This document shows, piece by piece, positions 1 to 9,824 of a stretch of 40,783 nucleotides of DNA. A program made the translations under genes and the position numbers. This DNA is from Lingula anatina. Its lineage: Eukaryota; Brachiopoda; Lingulata; Lingulida; Lingulidae. The stretch lies in NCBI RefSeq assembly GCF_001039355.2, contig NW_019775602.1, positions 206,858 to 247,640 on the forward strand, written 5' to 3'. The first letter of the stretch is position 1. Each line of letters opens with the position of its first letter. The notes beneath the pieces are model-generated. The model was not told the DNA's origin. It did no database searches and saw only the letters and a list, made by a program, of their open reading frames with translations.

Positions 1-2310
1 ACCACATCCTCTCCTTTGTAGTTGCGATTTAATATTCGTTGTTTAGGGGTGGTCGGCTCATGTCTTAGTTAAACTAACTCTTATCAAAATAACACGATCC
101 AGGACTGGGCCCCTGGGGACGTGTGTTTTGACAGCGCCCCTGGTTAAAAGCTTTGAGATTGCTTTTGAGACGTTAGAGTTTAGATTGAAGTATAAAGTGC
201 TTTATTCATTGTAACGTATGCATCTACATGGATAGATGAAAATGTACAAAGGAATGCAAATATATATAAATATGAATTATGATCAATAGTGATATTGTAT
301 GACTCCTTGTATGAAAAAAAAATACAGTATAAAGTATAAAAGTCCCTTAGATGCGTTATCACGTGTTTGTGAAGAGATGACAACGGTGATAGAACGTGTC
401 CGTCTTATAATTCTGATTCGAATTATGTTAGATAACTATTTATTGCCGTATTCAATATTATCGGCTGTTGTTTCACTTCGGTATGATGTGATGTGAGAGA
501 GGTGTCTCGCCTCTGTATGTGTTTGACCTGAAGGGCCGACTGTACGAGATACACACAGTGCGGCGGGGGAAACGAAAAAAGGGGGGGTTGGACTGGTTGC
601 AGAAATCGCTTTTCGGTCAACAAGTGACCTTCATCAGCTGCAGAGTCCTGAGAAAAAGAGGGGGGGGACTGTGCTTAAATAAAGAAGTGAGAAACCAAAA
701 CACTTGGTTTAAGCCTTCATCACCGCGGTTGGAGAGAGGTTACATAAAAGGTTAAATAGCTTATTGGCCACCATGCTGCTTGTTATACTGACCTCAACTC
801 ATGAGTCATCTCTCGACCATCGTGTTTCAATGGTACTTCATGTGAAAACTGTGTTAATTACTGGTAGCAATCCCCATACAAATACAACCGAATCCGGCTG
901 TCATCTAAAGCAGGCCTGTCCTTCTCTGTCAAAGCCCAGAACTTATAAACAAAATAGCCGTTTTTGACTTGCGGCGATTTATTTATTTACATGTGAAAAA
1001 TGAATTTCTATGAAGAAATCAGTATATTGCGATATGATACATTTTCATTAGCAGAAACCCTGTAAAAGTGACACACGATGCACGTTTAATGTGCAGTGAT
1101 TCTTCACTTACGTGGTTTAACCACCCCCTTCTCTTCCTCACCCACTGATAGAGAAGTACTCCTGTTATATACGTATTACGGCACATCATACTGATAATGT
1201 TTGCTATATATCAACATATTTATCGCTGCTTTACCTTGCAAAATAACAATGATCTTATAGTTATTCAGTTTTTCAAGCAAGTTTTTTTATGACAGCTAGT
1301 TTAGAACTAATGGTTTACTAATGGTTCTAGACATGGTCTATCGAGCGAAATCTTATCGCGGAATGTACTACGATCAGTTGTGGGGCAATACTTATTCATC
1401 AAATAAAAAAATGTTCTAATGCATCTCCAGTCAACAGTATTTTTGTTTTCGTCTTTTAGCTGGATGAAATATTGAAAGTGTTAGTCGGGCTTTGTTGAAA
1501 TTTCCCCGGCCACCAGCGCATAGAGTGACACATCTTTATCCATTTTTTGTTTGTTCTCCGCTCAGTGTTGATTAAATATTAGAACGATTAACGGTCACCC
1601 GCTGGTTCTTCCAACTCCCTTATTAATTAAAGATTGGTTGCACCACTGCACACGCTGATTCAGTGCATAAGCACTACGTCCATCAGTGTAATAAACTTAA
1701 GATCTATTTAAACTGCCGCAGTCTAAGTAGCGATCGTGTAAGGAATCTTTATTTATACACCTTATTAACTGAAAAAATAAAAAATTAAAAATACACTGAC
1801 TGTGTATCATGATTTCAGTGAAATGATTTTTACTCCGTAGACACCTTAAAACGTATCCTATAAAATCCAGATTGTAAGCGCAAGTGTGATTAACAATTTC
1901 TATAGTACAAGCGACAAGTTAAATGTTAGTCAGTTATATGTCCGCTAATTGACTTGCATTGCTGCAGCCAGAGTTGCATTATTCAAGGCCGCGGCCAAAC
2001 TTTTAATAATCAAAAACAGCATGGCCTTTGACCAAGTCTTATTCATTATAATTCATTGCAATTTTATGGAAATAATGATCATGCTTTAAATATAAACTTT
2101 GATATCGCTTCCAAGCAATCTGTAATTGGACTGGATTTGATAGATCAAATACAACTTTTAGGGATAAATCAGCAAAGAGAAATGAAATGATGAATAACAA
2201 AATATGATAAGCCCTCGGGGGAAGCTTCCTCAGGAGAGATGTTCTTATGATCGGGATGATCACGCCTTTAGACAGTATATACATGTAGCGCACTTAAGAT
2301 AATAAAATTA
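1..2310. other. Left flank with no recognisable gene
   Basis: AT-rich DNA with only short open frames, none resembling a known protein. I looked here on the minus strand for exons 5-9 of P450 copy A (I helix, ExxR, VPKG and heme exons) and found none. The segment is separated from the P450 duplicate by one undetermined base and shows no similarity to the DNA that follows exon 4 in copy B. Confidence 0.6.
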
Positions 2311-2311
2311 N
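2311..2311. other. Single N at the edge of the P450 duplicate
   Basis: One undetermined base. To its right the sequence aligns with copy B from about 19173; to its left it does not align. It cuts P450 exon 4 of copy A, so it probably marks a contig join or closed gap rather than a simple miscall. Confidence 0.6.
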
Positions 2312-5300
2312 AACAGGTCAACACCGAGGAGGGCAAACAATTCTTCGTTTTTCTGAATAAACATCCGCTCCTTGGCATTGTGTTGCAACTGAGCTCCGAG
2401 CACGTTGAGTCGCATATTAAAACATACAGTTCCAATGGCTAAAAAAGTAGGAAAAATAAAATTTATGCTATTAAAAAAGGGAAAAAGTGAAATAAAATCA
2501 TTGTACTCTAACCTAAATTATAACCATTTTTCTGAAGCTTCCCAGCACAAAAGTATATAAATATATTTTAACTGGATGAGAGAAATCACTACCAATAAAC
2601 AATACTATTAGTAATTGTATTCTTCATTGTGGACTTTGACCCGTTTTGTTTTGTTTTTTTTTTCGCCTTTTGCTATTAACTTAGTAAATAACCCCAACGG
2701 ATCCTCGACGCTCGACAAGGCTGATTAATTAGTAAAATTAAAACGTGGGAAGTCAGTAAAGGGACAACTTATGACTGGTATAGAATTCTAGTTGTGTAAT
2801 TGCATGTAAAAGCCCGCACAAATGGACCGGTTAAGGTTAATATAAGTATTATTACTGATGCATCTCTTCTTTACAGATGTCATATATCATCCGAGCTTTC
2901 GGCCCCTAGGCCTTCTTCGGGGATTATCAATCCCTAGGAGTCGAAAGTACGGATTATATATGACATCTGTTCAGTAGATCTTCATAGATGCATCAGTAAT
3001 AATACTTATTTTTTCCTTAAGATCTATACGGTGAATCGACAGGCTTCAGGTTAAAGGGATAATAACTCTTTGTGTGAGATCTATATTTCACAATAAAAAC
3101 ATCGTGAACAACTCATAGAAATATAATTAATTCTATTTTACCACAAAAACGGCAGTTATAGCTAATATTCTGATATCTTAGCTTGTCTTTAGACCATGTG
3201 ACCTCCATTGATGGCTTTTTTTTAGAAAAAAAAAAAAAAAAACAGGGACTAACTTTGAATGTAAAAATATATTCATAAACCATTGGTAAGTATGGAAAAA
3301 TTGTTGTTTACCCCAGGAAAATTCATTTTTGGCCAAAACGAAGAGTTATTATCCCTTTAATGAAACGGCCGATGTGAAAAAACTCCGCAAAAATAATAAC
3401 ACTGTAGTGGTTATATATTAAAAGTGGGGGAACAAACGTTACTTTATATATTCACTTTTCAATGCAGTCACGGTTCATTCCTCATTTCAAAACATGTAGG
3501 TACACATTTGCTTGTGCTTATGCAACATTAAAACATGTGTGAAGAGAAACTTACATTCCATGACGTACTGTACCAGTTCCGCCTGAATATCGAGCTCTGT
3601 CTTTTCCTCGGCCATCTTCTGCAGGTAAGCCATAAAGTCATCTGTGACTTGGGACTGCATACTTAGGTAGAGCTGCACGGCTTGGGGGCGGAGCATTTTC
3701 TTCTGGGTCGTCGTACGTCGGTCATGCCACTGTTTGCCATCTCTTGAAAGAGAAGCTAAATGTTTTCACTGTCTAAAAATAAGTAAGACGCGCAGGGAGT
3801 GCATGCCTACGCCAAGACAAATAACCTAAATTATAAGATTGTTTACTTCCAAAATTTCGATGTCTATCTTCATCAGGGCACGAGGCTATTCATTTGAACT
3901 CTCTATTCAGGATATATACTTGACCCCCCCCCCCCCCTTTCACTCCCCAAAACCACAACTAGGGACTTACTACTGCATTCCGGATGGTGAACCCTGCTTT
4001 GTTGTACACGTAAATGTTGTATTTTTTAAATGTCCGTTGTAAGCATTCCGAGACCCCCCTGGTGTAGGGTAATACAATGACTTGTTTTTTCTCTTTATTG
4101 TCACTGTTTTGAGCTGTGGTATGGACACTTCTTTGTTTTTGTTTCTTTCCCATCTTTTCTCCTTCTTTTAATGCCCATTCCGGATATCCGCAATTTCTCA
4201 GAGCTCGTTTCACCTTTTCTTTTTCTATTGCCTGTGTCCCTCTATCTTTAACCAAGGTCTCAGCCCTATACATAAGTGTCTTTACAATCCCTAGGTTTTG
4301 ATATATTGGGTGGGGTGACTCCCAATGTAGATATTGGTCTGTGTGAGTGGGTTTACTATATATGTCTGTTGTGATGGTATTTTCTTTTCTGGCCAGTTTC
4401 ATGCGCTAAAGATAACAATACTTCTGCACATCAGGTTGGTGTTTCATTCTATTTTTTGGTATTCGAAAAATGAAAAAAATTGCACTGTTTAACTTTAAAC
4501 AGATATAAAAATTCGTTTCTTGCCCTAAAGAGAAAAATACTTCTTCAGATTGCATTGGTGTTTCATTTCCAATGGGAAGTTTCTCTGACATTCAAGGACG
4601 ATCAGGAAAAAACTGCACTGTTACACTTAAAACTGTCGTTTCTTGCACAAAGGAGAAAAAAACTTTTACATTTTACATTACAATTTAGACAATGTTAATC
4701 ATAAATCACCCTATGTGATAATCAAGTGTTAAATTTGTGTCCCTGAAGAAGGCAGACTAGCCGAAAGCATAGATTTTATGCTTTTAAAACAGAATATTTT
4801 AAAGATGTCTTTGAATTTTGTATTTAAATTAATGAAAACACTGATTTTCAAAGATGGACAGAAAAAATACAACTATGTGTAGCGTTGAATCAGAGAAAGC
4901 TCTCATTTTTTTACTTTGAGGTGAAGAATACTTTTCCATTTTACATTGGAAAACAAGAACATTTCATATGAAGGAGAACAAATAATCAATTTAAAAAATA
5001 AACAGAAAAAGTACTGCAATATTAAGCTCTTAATCAGAAAAATGCTGAAAAATTTTGACTTGAATGAAAAAAAATACTCATATTTTTTTGAAAGACGAAG
5101 AGAAAAGTACCAATGTTTAGCTCTGAATCTGAAAAATGTGTATGCCTCTACATACCCCATTCCTAAAGTAATAGGTTTTCCTGTGCGCTTGTAATAGGCA
5201 TCCAGCAAGGGTACCGCTGTCCCGCGGCTTGGGTAACGCCCCTCTTTTCTAAACACAGTAGCAATATCTTCGGGATCGGACACATAAACCATGTATGTGC

Positions 5301-5936
5301 TGGGTCCGAGTCTTTCCTTGAAAATCTTTCCATATTTCTCAAAGTCCTTAGCGAGCTGTAGGTGTAATTTTGATATGTTTTTGTTCCCTGGAAGATGATA
5401 TAATAAATTCTCATGTTATACTTAAAATATCAAACGATGGTAGACATTAAAAATATACCGATATTTGTCTCATAAACAAGGGTCGTAAAACTACTCCACC
5501 TAAAGGAATATTTTGTAAACTATACAGTAATTAAGTTTACCTAACCGGCTAACACACTAGACGACAGCATAAAATGAGCGTACCAAACTTGGTATAATTA
5601 TGGTTTATCTGACTTTCTAACACACTAGACGAAAGCATAAAATGAGCGTACCAAACTTGGTATAATTATACCTTACCTAACCGGCTAACACACTAGACGG
5701 CAGTACAACATGAACGTACCAAACTTGGTATAGTCCAGAATGTTTCCCAGCACAGGCAGGCCCTTCGGTCCGGGCATTTCTTCCAGCGGCCGTGCCTGAG
5801 GTACGTGTGTAGCCGCCCCGTGGGGTGTGGGCGGGTCTTTGATTTTGGTGGTAGCGGAGGTCGTACAGGACCGGCTGGTGATAGAGTACAGGATACATTT
5901 AATCCATCTCCCAGGCTGGTGTAAATGTACAGGCAT
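2312..5936 (-). CDS. Mitochondrial-clan cytochrome P450, copy A, 3'-truncated (exons 1-4 partial)
   Basis: Partial paralogue of the P450 at 13787-22478. Exons on the minus strand are 5936-5720, 5387-5156, 3742-3555 and 2438-2312, the last cut by an N. Lengths of exons 2 and 3 (232 and 188 nt) equal those of copy B; exon 1 is two codons longer. The frame is open throughout: about 254 codons, with presequence, proline-rich hinge (EMPGPKGLP), B-C region and the GKQWHDRR C-helix motif. Splice sites are intact (GTACGT, GTATGT and GTAAGT donors). The start follows an acceptor and the conserved AGGTCCAGG leader shared with copy B. I helix, ExxR and heme-binding exons are absent from the window, so no working enzyme is encoded here as assembled. 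Whether this is a real truncated gene or a gene broken by assembly cannot be decided. Exon 3 is identical in protein to copy B while exons 1-2 differ at about 10% of residues. Confidence 0.85.
2843..3008. repeat. 166-bp foldback (long hairpin) in P450 copy A intron 3
   Basis: Outer arms of about 23 nt are perfect inverse complements (TAAGTATTATTACTGATGCA and its complement). Inner arms (AGATGTCATATAT with ATATATGACATCT, and CTTTCG with CGAAAG) continue the stem. An identical element is in copy B at 19694-19859. Probably a non-autonomous DNA element or other foldback repeat; no coding capacity. Confidence 0.8.
3051..3360. mobile_element. TTAA-bounded MITE (piggyBac-like boundaries), copy A intron 3
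   Basis: A 310-bp element with perfect 19-bp inverted ends, TTAAAGGGATAATAACTCT at 3051-3069 and its complement at 3342-3360. TTAA at both ends is what a piggyBac-type target duplication would give. No transposase. The same element is at 19902-20202 in copy B. The superfamily assignment rests only on TTAA. Confidence 0.65.
3959..4402 (-). pseudogene. Penelope-like element reverse transcriptase fragment
   Basis: An open stretch of 147 residues in intron 2 of P450 copy A. It carries the segment KPTHTDQYLHWESPHP followed by a charged linker (RALRNCGYPEWAL) and VIVLPYTRGVSECLQR, the order found in the C-terminal part of Penelope-like (PLE) reverse transcriptases. The catalytic fingers and palm upstream and any GIY-YIG endonuclease downstream are missing, so this is a truncated dead fragment. 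It lies on the same strand as the P450. Copy B has no such insert in intron 2; it has a foldback element instead. Confidence 0.75.
4405..5130. repeat. Degenerate A/T-rich tandem-like repeat in copy A intron 2
   Basis: Related phrases recur every 60-100 bases, for example ACTGCACTGTT followed by ACTTTAAAC or CACTTAAAAC and CGTTTCTTGC (4480-4535, 4613-4650), and CTCTGAATCWGAAAAATG / CTTAATCAGAAAAATGCTG (around 5031 and 5120). The copies are too diverged to set a clean unit by eye. No gene. Confidence 0.45.
5530..5735 (-). repeat. 68-bp minisatellite, 3 units, at exon 1/intron 1 of copy A
   Basis: Units spaced 68 bp, with the sequence ACCAAGTTTG/GTACG on the minus strand at plus positions 5580, 5648 and 5716 (position of the GTAC). 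The last is the genuine exon 1 splice donor. The same array is expanded to 12 sites in copy B. Confidence 0.9.
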
Positions 5937-6233
5937 CCTGGACCTCTGTTTATGATGACTTGATGTGAGAATGGAAAAGCTGGAAATCATTAAACAAGGC
6001 AGCAAAGCTGTCAAATGCACAGACAAAGAGCAGAAAATAAGGATGTAGAAAGTTTGCCATTTTGTCAATTTTGATTCAATAATAAATAAAGCTTATAACA
6101 ACACAGTCAAACAAAACTTAACTTTAATCATGCACAACAGGTAACATGGTCAATAAGATTACAGTTTCAAAACCATGACAGTTTAAATTCACATTAACGA
6201 ATATCCCAATATGTGAAAAATGATGACAGTGCA

Positions 6234-6287
6234 GAATATAATATAATATAATATAATATAATATAATATAATATAATATAATATTAT
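6234..6287. repeat. (AATAT)n microsatellite
   Basis: About ten uninterrupted 5-bp AATAT/ATATA units inside the putative 5'-UTR intron of P450 copy A. Confidence 0.95.
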
Positions 6288-6439
6288 GTTTAATGGCATA
6301 AACACCAAAACTATTGTTTATGTTAAAATACAGAAAGAGTATAGAGCTTCAGGTGGATGGGAGTTAAAATTCACATCTTGAAAATGCCAGTGTTTGAAAA
6401 ATATCTATATAAAAATTAAAAGAAAACACACACAAAAAA

Positions 6440-6775
6440 GTGTATAAATGGTCTGATGAAGCTCGGTTTCCCTCTGAAATGTGTTATCAGTGTTGCGTAA
6501 ATGATGGAAAAAAAAAACAGCCTTAAAATGATATGATCATGTTGATTTTCGGACTCGACCTGTGTTTTATGGATGTTCATTAGTTCTGTAAGATTCAAGC
6601 CAAAAAAGCAGAATGGTTCTCCACTTATCTTGTTATTGGTGTTGCATATATGCTAAAAAAGCGAAAAAAAAAAAAAAACAATAACTTTTAAAAATGGCCC
6701 GATCATGCTGATTTTAAACGACAACATTTATCGTGTTTTCGGCGAAAGTGCACTGCGACGGCGACGACAGTTTTA
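6440..6775. repeat. Dispersed repeat, copy 1
   Basis: Shares GAAATGTGTTATCAGTGTTG, a CCCGATCATGCTGATTTTAAAC-like block, a GTTCATTAGTTCTGTAA-like block and a GGCGACGACAG end with 7930-8215. Internally it also seems to repeat itself (two blocks starting near 6475 and 6640). No coding potential; class unknown. Confidence 0.6.
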
Positions 6776-7015
6776 TATAGGGTTAGCATTTCTTTTCGCA
6801 CAGTAAATCAGGAGTCTCTAAATACATTTTCCCTCAGTCAGCGTCTCGGGCGTACCCAGCAACATACGACCTGGCTGTTTACACGTACAAGTACAGTGTA
6901 GGCAGTCAGCAGCTGCCCCCCCCCCCCCATTCCCCTATCACGACATTTAATGTGGAATAATTATTCTCACGCCCCAAAGCATCTTTTCAGTCTACGGAAT
7001 GTGATGTCAGCTTAC

Positions 7016-7190
7016 CTTAACGTCAGCCGTAACCTGGAAGGTGTCCGCTCGTATCTCGCTGTAATTTTCCAGTGTAGTGAGACTTTTACGTCTCAGTCTT
7101 CCACATCTATACGGTATCTGTACACTGTCTGCTGTGATGGTTAGGATTACTCGGGTGTTTTACTTGTGCTAAGCACTCTTGTAGAACACA
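7016..7190 (-). other. Putative non-coding first exon and promoter block of P450 copy A
   Basis: The block 6795-7205 aligns with 23828-24243 upstream of copy B. Both carry the same GTAAGC donor on the minus strand (exon end at 7016 here, 24069 in B). Both coding exons 1 are preceded by an acceptor and the sequence AGGTCCAGG before ATG (acceptor just above 5945 here). I infer a 5'-UTR exon spliced over about 1.07 kb to coding exon 1. The transcription start is not defined; about 7190 is a guess from the extent of conservation. Confidence 0.45.
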
Positions 7191-7199
7191 TGTACCTAG

Positions 7200-8792
7200 T
7201 ACCCTGAGTGTCAGAGCAACGCGAAAGTTAGTTTGTTTAATATTTAATATACCTTGGAGTCACTTTCACTAGCTCTGACGAACAGCGCCAATCTGAGGGC
7301 GTTCTTCTTCAAAATTTTGCCTGGGGCGCTTCCATATTTGGAAGTCACACGTCACGTACGTCACAGGTTTAACCGCCTGGAGCTACCTTTCCTGCCTTGC
7401 GCTGACATAATCTCGTGCAGACGAGATAAGAATCAAAGTGTCTGCAGGTCACAAGGATATTTTGAAAATGTGACTAGCAAACGTCTTCAGGCACATGGAA
7501 TTTCAAAGTCACGCCTTAAAAACGTCAAAATGGAAACAAGAGGTAACTGTATTAAATTCGGTTTGTTTCTATTTTAACACTTTTTTTACATAAAACAAAA
7601 AACCAATTTACTTCCATTTTTATATGACCAACTAGAAAATTGCTGAGATGAGAAAAATACCAATAACAATTAAATGTCTAATTTGCTCCATTCTGAGATT
7701 ATGAACATAGGGAATCTGACATACTGCAATCACATGAGATTATTATTTTCATTTTTCACACTTTATTACACCATACACGATGGCAGGTTTACTATCATTT
7801 TTATATAATCAACTAACAATGTTGTTAAGATGCAGAAAATGTCAAAAGAACACTTTTACGTAATAAATTAGTTCAATAATAAGACTGCTAACATGCCTTA
7901 GAATTAAATCCAATTAAAAACCAATTATACAAAAGGCATAACTTCATAAAAACTGCACCGATCAAGCTGATTTTTAAACTCAACCTGTATTTTAGTAAGA
8001 TTGATCTCTCCTGTGAGTTTAAAGACAATAGGCCGATCAGTTTTCCTTGAAATGTGTTATCAGTGTTGCATATACACTGAAAAAAGGGAGAAACAGCATA
8101 ACCTTTGCAAAAGAACCCGATCCTGCTAATTTTTAAACTCGACCTTTATGAATATTCATTAATTCTGTAATATTTTAAAAAGCAAAAAGGTAAAAGGGCA
8201 ACGGCGACGACAGACGTAGGTGACCGCTATATGTCCCAGAGATCATTTTCGTTCTTTGTTGTCTTCACTAGCACATTATGGAGCAAATCGTGGTGAGCAC
8301 AACAATCAGATTTAGACAGAATGTGAGGGTAAAAAATGCTTTCCTGGTCAGAGATTACTAAGTGCTCACTGTAAACTTGATAACTTGGCTCTTTTTACCG
8401 GAGTACATTGTTTAATTTTATTTAACCCATTGATTAACAAGTTGTAAACATTTAACTAATGGAAGTGTACAACTCAAGAACAAAGCAGTTAAAAGTAATT
8501 TTATTTATTCAGAGATACAGAACACGACTGAAGATACCTGTGTCTAATATATTTCAATTAAAGTGACTGAAACGATTTTTACAGAGATTTCTTTAAAAAA
8601 CTCCAAAGGGTTGAAAATAACGAGTTTTATATTATATTTCAAAATGTACACAGACCTCTAGGATAATAGACTAAGATATCCGTGTATAATAATAATAATA
8701 ATAATAATATTTAAAACACCTTATTCCCCATAGTAAAATTATTTTACAAACGAGATTCAAGAAATCAAACTATATACATATTTGAGTCATAA
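7200..8792. other. Region upstream of P450 copy A
   Basis: No gene recognised. Holds the dispersed repeat above, a block at about 8248-8325 homologous to 24591-24660 upstream of copy B (so the tandem duplication extends at least 1 kb upstream of the putative first exon), and a (TAA)n run at about 8684-8709. An open frame at 7254-7577 resembles nothing I know. Confidence 0.6.
7930..8215. repeat. Dispersed repeat, copy 2
   Basis: Second copy of the repeat at 6440-6775, in the same orientation, again ending in GGCGACGACAG. Lies upstream of P450 copy A. Confidence 0.6.
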
Positions 8793-8797
8793 GGCAC
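8793..8797. repeat. Target-site duplication, left
   Basis: GGCAC immediately before the 5' LTR; the same five bases follow the 3' LTR at 13520-13524. A 5-bp duplication is usual for Ty3/Gypsy integration. Confidence 0.7.
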
Positions 8798-8911
8798 TAT
8801 AGGATTATTATTAATGTAGACTTATGTAATTTATCTTCTGTTTCAGATAGCGATCAGTGTCAAGTTGGACAAATAAACGCTTAATGAGAAATAGTACAGT
8901 GTACTTATATA
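8798..8911 (+). repeat. 5' LTR of the Gypsy-type element
   Basis: 114 bp from TATAGGATTATTA to GTACTTATATA, matching 13423-13519. Contains AATAAA (about 8871), a possible polyadenylation signal. Short for a Gypsy LTR. It does not begin with TG or end with CA, so the exact boundary rests on the target duplication and the purine tract. I did not identify a tRNA primer site. Confidence 0.7.
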
Positions 8912-8936
8912 TGATCGCTATCCCACACCTGACATC

Positions 8937-9824
8937 ATGCCGGCGGTCCAATGCCCAATAGAAGGCTGTGACTACACCACAGATGACCTTGACGCCACTA
9001 TCGTAGCAGCCCTACTCACCACACACAGCTCTGTTCATACCAATGCCCCCGTTACTGCAGCCAAAGTGGAGAAAGTCAAGCGGCCCACAATATCAGCCTG
9101 TGGTACCAGCGAAGAGTGGTCATACTTTCAGTCCAGATGGACAGAATATGCCTATGCAACAAAGATAGCTGGCAAAGACAGGGTTATCCAATTGCTGGAA
9201 TGTTGTGATGACCCCTTGCGATAAGACCTAAGTAGGACAGCATGTGGGAGCCTTGCAAACAAATCCGTTGATGAGGTGATGGCTGCAATCAAAGCATTAG
9301 CAGTACGCACAGAGAACACAATGGTGGCTAGAGTGACACTACAGAACATGCGCCAAGACAGAGATGAACCTGCTCGCAACTATGGAGCCCGTCTAAAAGG
9401 CCAGGCAGGAGTATGCAAATTTTCTGTCTCATGCCCCAGTTGCAACACTGCTGTAAGCTACATGGAGGAGATGACCCGTGATGTTCTAACCCATGGACTA
9501 GCAGACTCTGAGATCCAAATAGACCTTTTAGGGGATAAGAACCAGGACATGCCATTGGAGGAAGTCCTCCAATTTGTGGAAGCAAAAGAAGCAGGAAAGC
9601 GCTCCGCATCACAAGAATCCCAAGCAGCTGAGGCCATCGGTAGCACTTACCGACGCAAGAAAAAAGAGACCCCCACCCCTGCTTAAAAACCACCCCAGGA
9701 TCCCTGTGGCTACTGCGGAAAAACTGGCCATGGCAAGGCTGCTCCTCTACGCATTCGTAGGAAAGATTGCACCGCCTTTGGGCACAAATGCCAGACCTGC
9801 ACGCGATACCACCACCTTGAAATA
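8937..9824 (+). pseudogene. gag-like region with zinc knuckle, broken
   Basis: Starts at ATG 8937 (MPAVQCPIEGCDY...). The frame is stopped by TAA at 9222-9224 and again by TAA at 9684-9686, but the same frame continues past both with sensible protein. It reaches a cysteine/histidine knuckle (CGYCGKTGHGK) near 9708-9740 and a second Cys/His-rich segment to about 9830. Gag forms the particle and the knuckle binds RNA. The stops look like single-base changes. The protein cannot be made intact. Confidence 0.85.

Noticed and set aside
2039-2293. 84-residue minus-strand frame ahead of copy A's break
   Set aside because: Does not resemble any P450 exon or other family; probably chance.
4741-4775. 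Complete hammerhead ribozyme
   Set aside because: The core letters match, but I find no convincing stem I, so it is reported only as a motif to test.
7254-7577. 107-residue plus-strand frame
   Set aside because: No recognisable motif and no counterpart upstream of copy B; probably chance.
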